A DNA stretch of 64,000 bases from Candidatus Gastranaerophilales bacterium (GTDB taxonomy: Bacteria; Cyanobacteriota; Vampirovibrionia; Gastranaerophilales; Gastranaerophilaceae), in NCBI GenBank assembly GCA_910587815.1, contig CAJUNK010000005.1, positions 62,001 to 126,000 of the forward strand, in the 5' to 3' direction. A model generated the notes under the pieces. It saw nothing but the letters and a program-made list of their open reading frames with translations. It was not told the origin of the DNA and made no database searches. This document shows, one piece after another, positions 14,703-23,658 of this stretch. The translations under genes were made by a program, and so were the position numbers. Each line of letters starts with the position of its first letter. Position 1 is the first letter of the stretch.

Positions 14703-16637
14703 ATGAATTATAATTGGATAACCACAAATGAATTAAGTGAAATATTGGATATTTCAACAAGTGCAATTCGCCAAAATATTAAAAAAGGGAAATACCAAGT
14801 TAGGAAAGTTTGCAAATGGTATGAAATATTTATTCCCAGTTTAGATATTGAAATTCAAAATAAAATAAGAACTCAAAAAGAAAATACTTCAATCGCTTTA
14901 AAAGATATTCAATATTCTGAGGAAGATAAAAAACTGGCCTTAACTAAATTTGATTTAGTAATGCAATGGCGAAATTTTACAGTTAACTACAAAGGTGGAA
15001 AAGTTGAATCCGTAAAAGATTTTATGAAAATCTATGATATTCGTTATAAGAATTCTCAAGCCTACGTAAAAATAAACAAAGTAAGTCCTGCCACAATGTT
15101 CAGATGGAATAAAAAATTAAAAGATTGTAATGATAATTGGCAGATTTTACTGAATAAATATAAAGGTTTTACAAAAACAACACAATTATCTGAGATTGAG
15201 AAAGAAATATTCTTAAAATTTTTACTTCACCCCAACCAAACAAACATTGGAAAAGCAATAAAATTAACAAAATATGTTTTACAAGAAAAGGGTATTACTG
15301 ATTTTTGTTGTGATATGACTTATCGTCGTTTTGCAAGAAAATATATCCAAGAACACTATGATTTATGGGTGTTTTCAAGAGAGGGAGGAAAAGCTTTAAA
15401 AGATAAAGTTATTCCTTATATAGAAAGAGATATTTCACAACTTGAAGTTGGTGAAGTAATTATTGGTGATGGTCATAAACTTGCATTTCAAGTTATTAAT
15501 CCTTTTGATGGTAAATTATGCAGACCAACTCTTGTTGCTTATCAGGATTGGAAATCAGGTGCAATAGTCGGGTTTGAAGTTATGTTAGAAGAAAACACTC
15601 AATGCATTGCTTCTGCACTTAGAAATTCCATTATAAATCTTGGCAAAATACCTAAATATATTTATCAAGATAATGGAAAAGCTTTTAAGGCTGATTATTT
15701 CACTAATTTAGATGGAATAACAGGTTTATTTGTCAGACTTGGAATAACACCAATTTTTGCTCAACCTTATAATGCAAAAGCAAAACCTATTGAAAGATTA
15801 TTTAGAGAAATGCAAGATAGTTTTGAAAGGCTGTTACCATCGTTTGTAGGCTCTTGTATTGACAATCAACCGGCTTATTTAAAACGAAATGAGAAAATTC
15901 ACAAAAAATGTCACTCTAATTATGTTCCGACAATTGAGCAAGTCATTAAATTGCTGAATTACTGGTTAAGTTTCCATTATTCAATGCCTTGTAAAAACGT
16001 GGAAGGGAAAACTATCGGTGAAGTTCTAGAAAGCGGAAAGGGTAATGGGGTAGATACATCAATGCTTGACGACTTAATGATGGTATCTGAAATTAAAAAG
16101 ATTGGAAGAAATGGTATTAGATTTTTAAAATCAGATTATTGTGATGAAAGTTTATACGGGTTAAGAATAAAAGCCGTTATAAAATATAGTTTATTTGATT
16201 TATCTGAAATTAAAGTTTATGACACTAATGGAAAATTTATCTGCATAGCAAAACAAATGGAAGCAACAAATCCTCTTGCAAATTATACAGGTGATGCCAA
16301 AGATATTGAAGAATTTAAACAAAAGATAAAACAGCAAAAACGACTTGAACAGCAAACCGTTAAGAAGTATTTTGCAGAACTTAAAAAAGATAAAATAGGA
16401 ATTCCTCTTTTAGAAGACAATTATAGCGATTACAATCCTATCGATGATAAAAAGTTGTACCTTAGCGAATTTAAAGATTTTGAGGAAGATAACAGTCCAC
16501 CGAAATTTCATAACAGATACGAAAAATATGATTATTTAAAGAAAAAGGATACTTTAACTTTAGAGGAAGAAAATTGGATTTGTAATTACGAACGGTCGGA
16601 TGAATTTCAGTTAATTTATAGTGCTGAAGGAAGGTAA
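14703..16637 (+). CDS. Mu-type DDE transposase (MuA-like)
   Basis: The protein has 644 residues from ATG 14703, which follows GGAGG by 5 bases; a TTG at 14691 overlaps that site. The N-terminus is a Mu-type winged-helix DNA-binding domain (WITTNELSEILDIS, ending YEIFIPSLDIEIQNKI). The integrase core begins near residue 255 with IIGDGHKLAFQV (first Asp). YQDNGKAFKADYF supplies the second Asp, and KAKPIERLFREMQ the catalytic Glu, all as in MuA. A Mu-type C-terminal beta-barrel follows, then a charged tail likely to contact the ATPase. It catalyses strand transfer. An ATPase and a third gene follow at 5- and 1-base spacing. Confidence 0.92.
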   Translation: MNYNWITTNELSEILDISTSAIRQNIKKGKYQVRKVCKWYEIFIPSLDIEIQNKIRTQKENTSIALKDIQYSEEDKKLALTKFDLVMQWRNFTVNYKGGKVESVKDFMKIYDIRYKNSQAYVKINKVSPATMFRWNKKLKDCNDNWQILLNKYKGFTKTTQLSEIEKEIFLKFLLHPNQTNIGKAIKLTKYVLQEKGITDFCCDMTYRRFARKYIQEHYDLWVFSREGGKALKDKVIPYIERDISQLEVGEVIIGDGHKLAFQVINPFDGKLCRPTLVAYQDWKSGAIVGFEVMLEENTQCIASALRNSIINLGKIPKYIYQDNGKAFKADYFTNLDGITGLFVRLGITPIFAQPYNAKAKPIERLFREMQDSFERLLPSFVGSCIDNQPAYLKRNEKIHKKCHSNYVPTIEQVIKLLNYWLSFHYSMPCKNVEGKTIGEVLESGKGNGVDTSMLDDLMMVSEIKKIGRNGIRFLKSDYCDESLYGLRIKAVIKYSLFDLSEIKVYDTNGKFICIAKQMEATNPLANYTGDAKDIEEFKQKIKQQKRLEQQTVKKYFAELKKDKIGIPLLEDNYSDYNPIDDKKLYLSEFKDFEEDNSPPKFHNRYEKYDYLKKKDTLTLEEENWICNYERSDEFQLIYSAEGR

Positions 16638-16642
16638 TAAGC

Positions 16643-17317
16643 ATGAAAAATATATTTGTTAAGACAAAAAATGTAAAAGCATTTATTGCATTAGCAACTA
16701 ATTTAAAACATACTCAAAAGAATATACCAAAAATGGGGTTAGTATATGGTGATCCCGGTTTAGGTAAAACTAATGCGATTTTATGGTGGTCATTAAAGCA
16801 AAATGCAATAATAGTTACAGCTAAAAACGGAATGACAACAAGATGGTTTTTATCAGAATTGGTGGCAGATTTAGGAGAAACTCCCCAATACAATATCCCT
16901 GCTTTATTTGAACAAGCTGCCCGTAAACTTATAGAAAAACCTCAAATGCTAATTATAGATGAAGTCGATTATTTAATAAACGAATCAAGAGCAATTGAAA
17001 CCATCAGAGATTTACATGATAAAACAGGAATTCCTGTTTTATTGGTTGGTATGGGCGCAGTTGATAAGAAACTTCGCAGGTACAAACACCTTTTCGATAG
17101 AATTATTGATATTTATAAATTTGAGCCTTTTAATCTTGATGATGTAAAAGAAATAATAAGAACAATTTCCGATGTTTATATTGAGGATGAAGTAATTGAA
17201 GAAATGCATAAACGAGCAAACCGATTTCGTCAAATAGTAAAAATATTAACAAAAATTGAACATCTTGCACAAAGTGAAGGTTATACAAAAATAACGAAAG
17301 AAGAATTGGGATGGTAA
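16643..17317 (+). CDS. MuB/TnsC-type AAA+ transposition ATPase
   Basis: The 224-residue protein carries Walker A GDPGLGKTN near residue 35, Walker B MLIIDEVDYL near 105, a sensor-1 region VLLVGMG and an arginine-finger-like RRYKHLFDRI. This is the compact AAA+ seen in MuB and relatives (Mu-like prophage B, ExeA-like ATPases). MuB binds target DNA as an ATP filament and stimulates the transposase. The N-terminal appendage domain of Mu MuB is missing, giving a minimal form. GGAAGG precedes ATG 16643, and spacing to its neighbours implies one operon. Confidence 0.88.
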   Translation: MKNIFVKTKNVKAFIALATNLKHTQKNIPKMGLVYGDPGLGKTNAILWWSLKQNAIIVTAKNGMTTRWFLSELVADLGETPQYNIPALFEQAARKLIEKPQMLIIDEVDYLINESRAIETIRDLHDKTGIPVLLVGMGAVDKKLRRYKHLFDRIIDIYKFEPFNLDDVKEIIRTISDVYIEDEVIEEMHKRANRFRQIVKILTKIEHLAQSEGYTKITKEELGW

Positions 17318-17318
17318 T

Positions 17319-18089
17319 ATGACAAGACGAAAAAAGAGATTAATAGAAAAACAAATAGAAGTTGTTGCTAAAAAATTAAGTATTTTTACTTTGAATGATC
17401 TTGAAGTTTTATTAGAAAAACCCCGATTAGAACTCATACAAAGTTTGGAATTTTTAGTTTCAAAAAATATACTAAAGCATGAGGATAATTCATATATCTT
17501 TATACCTCCTAAAAATAAGACAATTAAAGCTGAAGAACCTAATAATCAAGAAAATTCTTTAGTTCATTGTTTACCTTTTAGGCCCCAAAAGCCAAAAGAA
17601 ATTTATTTGCTTAACATTAATGAAATGGATGGTTTTGTAGATTATTTCTTTGCGCCTAAGCATATAAAAGATAGAATTAAAACAATGTTTAAAGTTATAA
17701 AAGAAGCCCAAGGTAAAAAAGGAAATAAATTAAAAGAAATTCTTGATAAAAATAATGTTTCTATAGATAAATACAAGAAGTATAAATATGAATTTACAAA
17801 TAATGGTTTAGTTAATGTGCTTGGAAAATCCACACAAGAACCGGGAGAAATTTTTTATTTTTATAAAGAATATTATCTTTCACCTAAGCAATTGAGTTCT
17901 AATGATGCTTGGGAACTGGCAATTCAAAGATTTGAAAAATTGATAAAGTTGCGATTGAATCGAAGTAAAATTACGCCTCCTAAAACTATGTATAATTGGT
18001 TAAAGCAAGAATATACAATAGAACAAATTGAAAAATTTAGAAATTATAACTTTTCAGAATTTGATACCGAAAAATTATTTCATGAGTAA
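17319..18089 (+). CDS. Third gene of the Mu-like module, helix-turn-helix-like protein of unknown role
   Basis: The 256-residue protein has a very basic N-terminus (MTRRKKRLIEKQ) and a winged-helix-like segment over residues 20-65 (FTLNDLEVLLEKPRLELIQSLEFLVSKNILKHEDNSYIF). A proline-rich linker and a helical second half containing TPPKTMYNWLKQEYT follow. It starts 1 base after the ATPase stop, so it is coupled to transposition genes. It has no zinc-binding Cys pairs, so it does not look like TniQ/TnsD. A DNA-binding accessory factor for target choice or replication handover is a reasonable inference, but I do not recognise the family. Confidence 0.6.
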   Translation: MTRRKKRLIEKQIEVVAKKLSIFTLNDLEVLLEKPRLELIQSLEFLVSKNILKHEDNSYIFIPPKNKTIKAEEPNNQENSLVHCLPFRPQKPKEIYLLNINEMDGFVDYFFAPKHIKDRIKTMFKVIKEAQGKKGNKLKEILDKNNVSIDKYKKYKYEFTNNGLVNVLGKSTQEPGEIFYFYKEYYLSPKQLSSNDAWELAIQRFEKLIKLRLNRSKITPPKTMYNWLKQEYTIEQIEKFRNYNFSEFDTEKLFHE

Positions 18090-18094
18090 TTTGC

Positions 18095-18123
18095 AAAAAG
18101 AGTTTGATAATCAAACTCTTTTT
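18095..18123 (+). terminator. Terminator of the transposition operon
   Basis: AAAAAGAGTTTGA (18095-18107) and TCAAACTCTTTTT (18111-18123) form a perfect 13-bp stem with a 3-base loop. The 190 bases beyond it, up to 18313, hold nothing I could identify, although a right transposon end would be expected about here. Confidence 0.88.
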
Positions 18124-18313
18124 ATTTTGCCCTATTTTTAATTTTTATTTAATTTTGATATAACTTTACCAGAATTAAAATTAAATCTATTAGAGAGGAG
18201 TTTGAACACTTTTTGAACAGGGTTTAAATAATCTTTAAGTGCAATAAATTGTATTTTTACAAATTAGGCTAATTTTACATTAGTTATCAAAGTGGTTTTA
18301 TTTGATTGTTAAA

Positions 18314-19417
18314 TTAATTTTTGGTCAATGTCATCTCTTCTTGTGGAATTAAAATTCCCCTTTGTGGATCATCCTGTTTTATAAATCTAACTTTAGTCAT
18401 TGTTTCTTCTTCGCCTATTATTTCTGTAACATTTCTTATCAGCCTATCCAATGCTTCTTGTGTATGATAATAAACATTAATTTTTGAATTTTCTTTTGCA
18501 AGAAAGATATGTCTCAAAATATTATGATCCGCTGTATCAAGCGAATGACCTATTACATGAAAAATTGGTTCAATTACTCTCTTTTTATTTTTAAGATCTC
18601 CAAGTAATTCTTGATATGCCTCTATTGTTCCATAATGATGTCTTTGATTATGCTTTTTAAAAATATTAAATTCAACATTAATTTCTTCATTTAAATCATT
18701 TGGCAAGTGATTATAAAAAGAATGAGTACCAAGTATCAAATTACATTCACTAGAATTGCAAACCTTGCCATGCACATAAATACACTTTGGTTTTATTGCT
18801 CCATATATGTTGGGTAAAGGATATAATTTTTCACAAGTATCAGTATAGTTAAAATTCAAAACCCTAACTGAGTTACGATTAGCTAATGAGAATTTATATT
18901 TTTTACTGCCAATCTTTGGCATAATTTCATTTGTCAAATATTTATCAAAAATTTCTGTAACTTCACGCAATTGATCATACAAAAAGTTTATAAATCCCTT
19001 ATATGTTTTAAAATAATACGAATAATTTATTTTATCTTTGTTGAAACACGCATATTCTCTTTCTCCGGTTTGGTGCGATCCTTTTATATGTTTTAACTTA
19101 TCAATTATTCTTCCTAAATCAAAAATATCATCCGAATAATAGTTGGTTTCAGGATAATACCACATGGAAAAATATCTATTCGTATAATTCTTTATAAGAT
19201 ATTCCCCACCTTTATTAATATTTGTGATTACATTATAAATTTCTTCTTCCAAATCAATCCATTTATTGCCAAGTTCCTGTTTGCGATTATAAAAATGTTT
19301 TAGCCAAACATTTCCACCAATAATGTTATTTTTTCGACAATAATTTAAAAAATCCGTATACGAAGTTTTTAAGTCGTGTGCTAAATCAAATCCGTTTCCT
19401 AAAATCAAAATATCCAT
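18314..19417 (-). CDS. abiH: AbiH-like abortive infection protein
   Basis: The 367-residue protein opens with DILILGNGFDLAHDLKTSYTDFLNY, the diagnostic nucleotide-binding-like start of the AbiH family, and has the family mid-region (VRVLNFNYTDTCE) and IGHSLDTADHNIL near residue 290. AbiH causes phage abortive infection in Lactococcus; its biochemical activity is not well defined. The ATG at 19417 follows AAAGGTG by 8 bases. A GTG at 19426 overlapping the hsdS stop is an alternative. Its position as the last gene of the type I RM run suggests joint expression with it. Confidence 0.85.
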   Translation of the reverse strand: MDILILGNGFDLAHDLKTSYTDFLNYCRKNNIIGGNVWLKHFYNRKQELGNKWIDLEEEIYNVITNINKGGEYLIKNYTNRYFSMWYYPETNYYSDDIFDLGRIIDKLKHIKGSHQTGEREYACFNKDKINYSYYFKTYKGFINFLYDQLREVTEIFDKYLTNEIMPKIGSKKYKFSLANRNSVRVLNFNYTDTCEKLYPLPNIYGAIKPKCIYVHGKVCNSSECNLILGTHSFYNHLPNDLNEEINVEFNIFKKHNQRHHYGTIEAYQELLGDLKNKKRVIEPIFHVIGHSLDTADHNILRHIFLAKENSKINVYYHTQEALDRLIRNVTEIIGEEETMTKVRFIKQDDPQRGILIPQEEMTLTKN

Positions 19418-19422
19418 ATAAT

Positions 19423-20895
19423 TCACACCTTTAAATTATCCACAATAGACATAAGTTCTTCGACCTTGTCAACAATTCGTTTTTGTTCGGCAAGAGGTGG
19501 GAAAGGGATTATATAGTTTCTGATAAAATTTAACGAAACAAATTGTTGAGCTCCACCCATTGCTTTGTTTTTAAAATCCATTGTAATTGCTTCTAATAAT
19601 AATTTCAAAAATAAAGGATTTGAAAGATTTTTGTTATAATATTTAAACAACGCAACATTTTTTATGCTAAATTCTTTATCTTTTTTTACAATGACCATAT
19701 TTCCAATATTTCCACCAATCATTGAATATAAAATATCATCATTATCAACTTTGGATCTTAGTTGTATCTTTTCATGGTCATCTTTTGAAATTAATTTTAC
19801 ATGTGAAAAATCAATCTTGCCATTTTTAAAATCCTTACTTGTAATCAAAGGAACTCCATTGGTTACATTTTTAGGTGAATCGTGCGTACCATCTCTTACG
19901 TCATATACTTCTTGTAGCCTTACCCACTCCCAGTTTGGTGGTAACTCATAAGGTATTTCGTCTTCTGTGATTGGCGGGAGGGGTTTTTCTTTTTTGATTT
20001 TACCGTCTTTAATCAGCTGCTCTTTTACAGATTTTATTCGTTTTAAAAGTTCTGAGGTAGGTTCGTCTGTCGGATTTTGAGGAACGAGTTTACCTTGAAC
20101 TGCGTATTGCAAGATGGATTGCTTAATTTTATCAGGCAAAATTTTGTTTAACTCTGATAATTTTTCTTCATTCTTGCCATATTCTTCAATAAGCGGAAGT
20201 ATCTGCTCCAACTTCTCAACAATTCGTTCCTGTTCGGAAAGGGGTGGGAGAACAATCAATGTATTTGCAATATCTTTTATTACCCAATTTTTATTTCCAA
20301 CCCCTTTTGTATTTTCCTTGCATTGCATTTGAACAAGGGGGGATAATATTAAATATTTTAAGTAATTAGCATTTATGCAAGAATGATTAAATCTTAGTTG
20401 AGCTACACTTACAAAAAGACTAAATTTAATATCCGTATCAACAATTACAGGAATTCCAGTTGTTCCAACTTTTGTTAATAAAATATCACCTTTTTTAGGA
20501 TCACAACGTTTATACAATTCCTCATGTTCACCCTTGGTTATAAATTTAGTATTATCAAAAGATATAAATCCTTGACTTATATCTTTTACAGAAATAAATG
20601 GGATTCCAGAACTTACATACTTAGGAGTTGAATGTGCCCCATCCGTTAATTTTTCTAAAATAGTTCCTAGCCTACACCATGTCCAAGAATCAGGTATACT
20701 AAAAGGTATTTCATCATCTGTGATGAGTGGCAAGGGCTTTTCTTTTTTGATTTTACCATCTTTAATCAGTTGTTCTTTTTCAGCTTTTATTCTTTTTAAA
20801 AGCTCGCTTGCAGGTTCATCATTAGGATTTTGCTCAACCAACTTCCCTTGCATTGCATATTGTAATATTGATTTTTTAAGAGTTTCCGCTTTCAT
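19423..20895 (-). CDS. hsdS: Type I RM specificity subunit HsdS
   Basis: This 490-residue protein has two target-recognition domains and internally repeated conserved regions. A unit beginning SILQYAMQGKLV.QNP and running through LLKRIK, EQLIKDGKIKKEKPLP and WTWCRL occurs near residue 10. It recurs near residue 260 as SILQYAVQGKLV through WEWVRL, at about 80 percent identity by eye. PLSEQERIVEKLEQI and PLAEQKRIVDKVEEL end the two halves. It directs the complex to a bipartite target that cannot be read from sequence. Its ATG overlaps the preceding membrane-protein gene by 4 bases (ATGA). The repeats make TRD shuffling possible, but no extra TRD cassette was seen. Confidence 0.94.
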   Translation of the reverse strand: MKAETLKKSILQYAMQGKLVEQNPNDEPASELLKRIKAEKEQLIKDGKIKKEKPLPLITDDEIPFSIPDSWTWCRLGTILEKLTDGAHSTPKYVSSGIPFISVKDISQGFISFDNTKFITKGEHEELYKRCDPKKGDILLTKVGTTGIPVIVDTDIKFSLFVSVAQLRFNHSCINANYLKYLILSPLVQMQCKENTKGVGNKNWVIKDIANTLIVLPPLSEQERIVEKLEQILPLIEEYGKNEEKLSELNKILPDKIKQSILQYAVQGKLVPQNPTDEPTSELLKRIKSVKEQLIKDGKIKKEKPLPPITEDEIPYELPPNWEWVRLQEVYDVRDGTHDSPKNVTNGVPLITSKDFKNGKIDFSHVKLISKDDHEKIQLRSKVDNDDILYSMIGGNIGNMVIVKKDKEFSIKNVALFKYYNKNLSNPLFLKLLLEAITMDFKNKAMGGAQQFVSLNFIRNYIIPFPPLAEQKRIVDKVEELMSIVDNLKV

Positions 20896-21686
20896 TTATT
20901 TGCTATTCCTATAAAATTACAAAAAGAAATAAATTTAAAATATATTTTATCTATAAATAGTCTTATACAGTCCGATAATTTACGAGGCTTCACCCAGGAT
21001 TTTTCTATATTTTCAGACAGGCAGATAAATTCAGCAAATTGATATATGTTTGGAACACAATAATTGAAATTATGGTTTATAAAAATATCCCTATTATCGG
21101 TGTATAAAAACCTGAAATATAAATCTTTGCATTTTAGTAATTTTTCCCTTAATAAAAGCAAACATGAAAGGGCTCTGTCTACAGAATTTTTAACCAATTC
21201 AAATACCCCTATTCCGGTTTGAATGGTTTCATCAGATAAACTTTTATTTATTGCATGCCAACCATGGTTTTCGGTAAAACACTCTTGACATAGATTGATA
21301 GCATCTTGAGCTAAAAAAGTTTGTTTTTCTAACTCGCTAAGTAATGATAAAAATTGAAAATTATATTTGGCTAAAAATACATTTTGTTCAATATTTGCTT
21401 TAAACAAAACATCCGGCGGCTGTATAGTTTTTTGAACTGCTTTTTGCGGATCCGCAGAAATTAATTTTTCAACTTCCAACAGATATACAATTTTATAATT
21501 CAATAGTGCCATCCAAACAACATTAATTTGGTTAAGTAAAACATTAAATTGTTTAAAATTTGACTCGTTATTTTTTCTATTTTCACTAAAAGAATTAAAT
21601 TTGTATGCAAAGAATGCGCCTGCAAATACTGATGCAAAAGGAACAATGATATTTTGCCAATGAATATCTGATATATTAATCAGCAC
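20892..21686 (-). CDS. Membrane-anchored protein embedded in the hsd operon (264 residues)
   Basis: The first 30 residues hold one transmembrane segment (IIVPFASVFAGAFFAYKF); the rest is helical and cytoplasmic, with dispersed Cys. No family is recognised. The start is well supported: GTG 21686 follows GGAGG by 5 bases and overlaps the end of hsdM by 11 bases, and its stop overlaps hsdS (ATGA). Such tight coupling on both sides says it is a regular member of the operon, not a passenger. The layout (one N-terminal membrane helix, then a helical bundle) resembles the smaller protein between hsdR and hsdM. A membrane-tethered sensor or effector is inference. Confidence 0.75.
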   Translation of the reverse strand: MLINISDIHWQNIIVPFASVFAGAFFAYKFNSFSENRKNNESNFKQFNVLLNQINVVWMALLNYKIVYLLEVEKLISADPQKAVQKTIQPPDVLFKANIEQNVFLAKYNFQFLSLLSELEKQTFLAQDAINLCQECFTENHGWHAINKSLSDETIQTGIGVFELVKNSVDRALSCLLLLREKLLKCKDLYFRFLYTDNRDIFINHNFNYCVPNIYQFAEFICLSENIEKSWVKPRKLSDCIRLFIDKIYFKFISFCNFIGIANK

Positions 21687-23139
21687 TTATTCCTCCAATC
21701 AGTTCTTTGATTTGTAATAAAACATCATCAATATTTTTATCTAATTTAGTTCTTTTTTCTTGATATTGTTCTAACAGTTCCATTGGAGGCAAGACGGTTT
21801 CTTCTTCATAAGGATAACCGCACAAATCAAGATTGTAATTGCGTTCTTTTATTTCATCTATTTTATACTTTTTCGCCTTGAAAAATCCGTCAATCTCGAT
21901 TTCTTTTCTATTATTCCACCAATCCTCAACGGGTTTCAGATGTTCTCTTTTCATTGGTTTTGTTTTTGAGAAATTCTTATATCCTTCTGGCATATCTAAT
22001 CTGTAAAACCAAGTAACACTCGTTGGTTCACCTTTCGTAAAGAACAATAGATTTGTATTGATTGATGTATAAGGTGCAAAAACGCTTTTTGGAAGCCTTA
22101 TCACTGTATGCAAATTGCAATCAGTCATAAGTTTCTCTTTAATTCTTGTCTTAACACCTTCGCCAAATAAAGCACCGTCAGGAAGTACAACCCCGCATCG
22201 TCCTTGCGGTTTTAATTTTGCAATGATATAGAGTAAGAACAAGTCCGCAGTTTCTTTTGTTCTATATGTAGAAGGAAAGTTGCTTTCAATCCCTTCTTCT
22301 TCAATGCCGCCAAAAGGTGGGTTTGTTACGATGCAATCAACTCTATCGGCAGGTGAAATATTATTTATCGGTTTTGATAGAGTGTTATCACGTTTAATAT
22401 TTACCGGAGTATCAATGCCATGCAAGATCATGTTTGTTGTACAAAGTTGGTGTGGAAAAGGTTTCTTTTCTATCCCGAAAATGTTGTTGTTCAAGGTTTC
22501 ACCATCAGATGTTGTTGAAATCTGCTTTTTTAGATGTTCAATTGAGCAAGCCAAAAAACCGCCAGTACCGCAAGCAGGATCAAGAACTTTCTCCCCGATT
22601 TTAGGGTTAATCATATCAACGATAAATTGAGTTACAGCTCTTGGAGTGTAATATTCACCAGAGTTTCCTGCCGATTGCAAGCTCTGCAAAAGTTGTTCAT
22701 AAATATCATTAAACAGGTGTCTATCTTCCGATGAATTAAAGTCAATTTCGTTGATTTTATTGATAACTTGCCTTAAAAGCGTTCCTGATTTCATATAGTT
22801 ATATGTATCTTGGAAAATGTTTTTAATAATCAAAGCTCTGTTATCAGAATCATTTTCAAGTTCCTGAAGATACGGAAACAAGTCATTATTGATAAAATCA
22901 ATCAACTCATCCCCTGTTAAGCCTTCATCATCTTTTGCCCAATTTTGCCAACGGTATTTAGACTCCAATGGCGATTTATAATCATCATCCATTATCTTGT
23001 ATTCTTCTTCCTTGTCGGCAAATATCTTTAAAAACAACATCCAAACAATCTGCGAAAGCCTTTGTGCATCGCCATCTACGCCTGTATCTTTTCTCATTAT
23101 GTCCTGTATTGCTTTAATTATACTTGATATGTTTGGCAT
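21676..23139 (-). CDS. hsdM: Type I RM methylase subunit HsdM
   Basis: The 487-residue N6-adenine methyltransferase has an N-terminal helical HsdM domain (MLFLKIFADKEEEYK). The SAM motif is DPACGTGGFLA near residue 195 and the catalytic NPPFGG (N/D-PP-F) near 285. GNSGEYYTPRAVTQFIV is the conserved lead-in to the methylase fold. It methylates adenines in the HsdS-defined target and is required for HsdR activity. TAGGAG precedes ATG 23139, 9 bases after the upstream membrane-protein gene ends. Confidence 0.96.
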   Translation of the reverse strand: MPNISSIIKAIQDIMRKDTGVDGDAQRLSQIVWMLFLKIFADKEEEYKIMDDDYKSPLESKYRWQNWAKDDEGLTGDELIDFINNDLFPYLQELENDSDNRALIIKNIFQDTYNYMKSGTLLRQVINKINEIDFNSSEDRHLFNDIYEQLLQSLQSAGNSGEYYTPRAVTQFIVDMINPKIGEKVLDPACGTGGFLACSIEHLKKQISTTSDGETLNNNIFGIEKKPFPHQLCTTNMILHGIDTPVNIKRDNTLSKPINNISPADRVDCIVTNPPFGGIEEEGIESNFPSTYRTKETADLFLLYIIAKLKPQGRCGVVLPDGALFGEGVKTRIKEKLMTDCNLHTVIRLPKSVFAPYTSINTNLLFFTKGEPTSVTWFYRLDMPEGYKNFSKTKPMKREHLKPVEDWWNNRKEIEIDGFFKAKKYKIDEIKERNYNLDLCGYPYEEETVLPPMELLEQYQEKRTKLDKNIDDVLLQIKELIGGISAD

Positions 23140-23148
23140 TTATTACTC

Positions 23149-23658
23149 CTATTTATATAATTTTTGTTGTTTTTCTTCACATGTCATTCTAATTTTTGAT
23201 ATTGAGGTTTTTAAATTATTCCTAAAAGTTTTATCATTTAGGTATTTTTGAATAAATGTTTCATATTGGTAAGTTGCTCTCATTGTTCCATCTTCAAGTT
23301 TTTTGATATCTCCAAAAGCAAAAGTTTCTTGAACATTTTGGAAACAGAAATTTACCTTCCCGAGCAAATCACTATCATTTATTATTGTAACTTTTGATTT
23401 AAACAAGGATATCTTCGAAGAGAAAGAAGTAATTTTATTATTACAATAAAGTTCCCCCTCTCTTGAGTATATAATTCCTAAATTATCTAGAAACCCTTCT
23501 ATTTCAAAAAACAATACATATAAGTCATTATATATTTCTAATTTTTTTTGAAATTTCAATTCATTCTTCCAAGTATTTAATGCAAATCCAGCAAAAATTG
23601 TCATTGCAAAGGTGGAACAGGCTGTCAAAGCATTAAAAAATAATGTCCATTTTTCCAT
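23149..23658 (-). CDS. Membrane-anchored protein between hsdR and hsdM (169 residues)
   Basis: There is an N-terminal transmembrane helix (ALTACSTFAMTIFAGFAL, residues 9-27). A cytoplasmic helical domain follows with KNELKFQKKLEIYNDLYVLFFEIEGFLDNL and a basic C-terminus. The ATG shares a base with the hsdR stop (TAATG) after a GAGGTGG ribosome site. It is not a known HsdR or HsdM extension and no family is recognised. It may be a distant relative of the 264-residue membrane protein in the same operon, since both place one helix first and then a long amphipathic helix. That similarity is only by eye. Confidence 0.7.
   Translation of the reverse strand: MEKWTLFFNALTACSTFAMTIFAGFALNTWKNELKFQKKLEIYNDLYVLFFEIEGFLDNLGIIYSREGELYCNNKITSFSSKISLFKSKVTIINDSDLLGKVNFCFQNVQETFAFGDIKKLEDGTMRATYQYETFIQKYLNDKTFRNNLKTSISKIRMTCEEKQQKLYK

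Noticed and set aside
19423..20895. Two separate fused specificity genes or an inversion cassette in hsdS
   Set aside because: The internal repeats are the normal conserved regions of a two-TRD HsdS; no flanking invertase or silent TRD copy is present.
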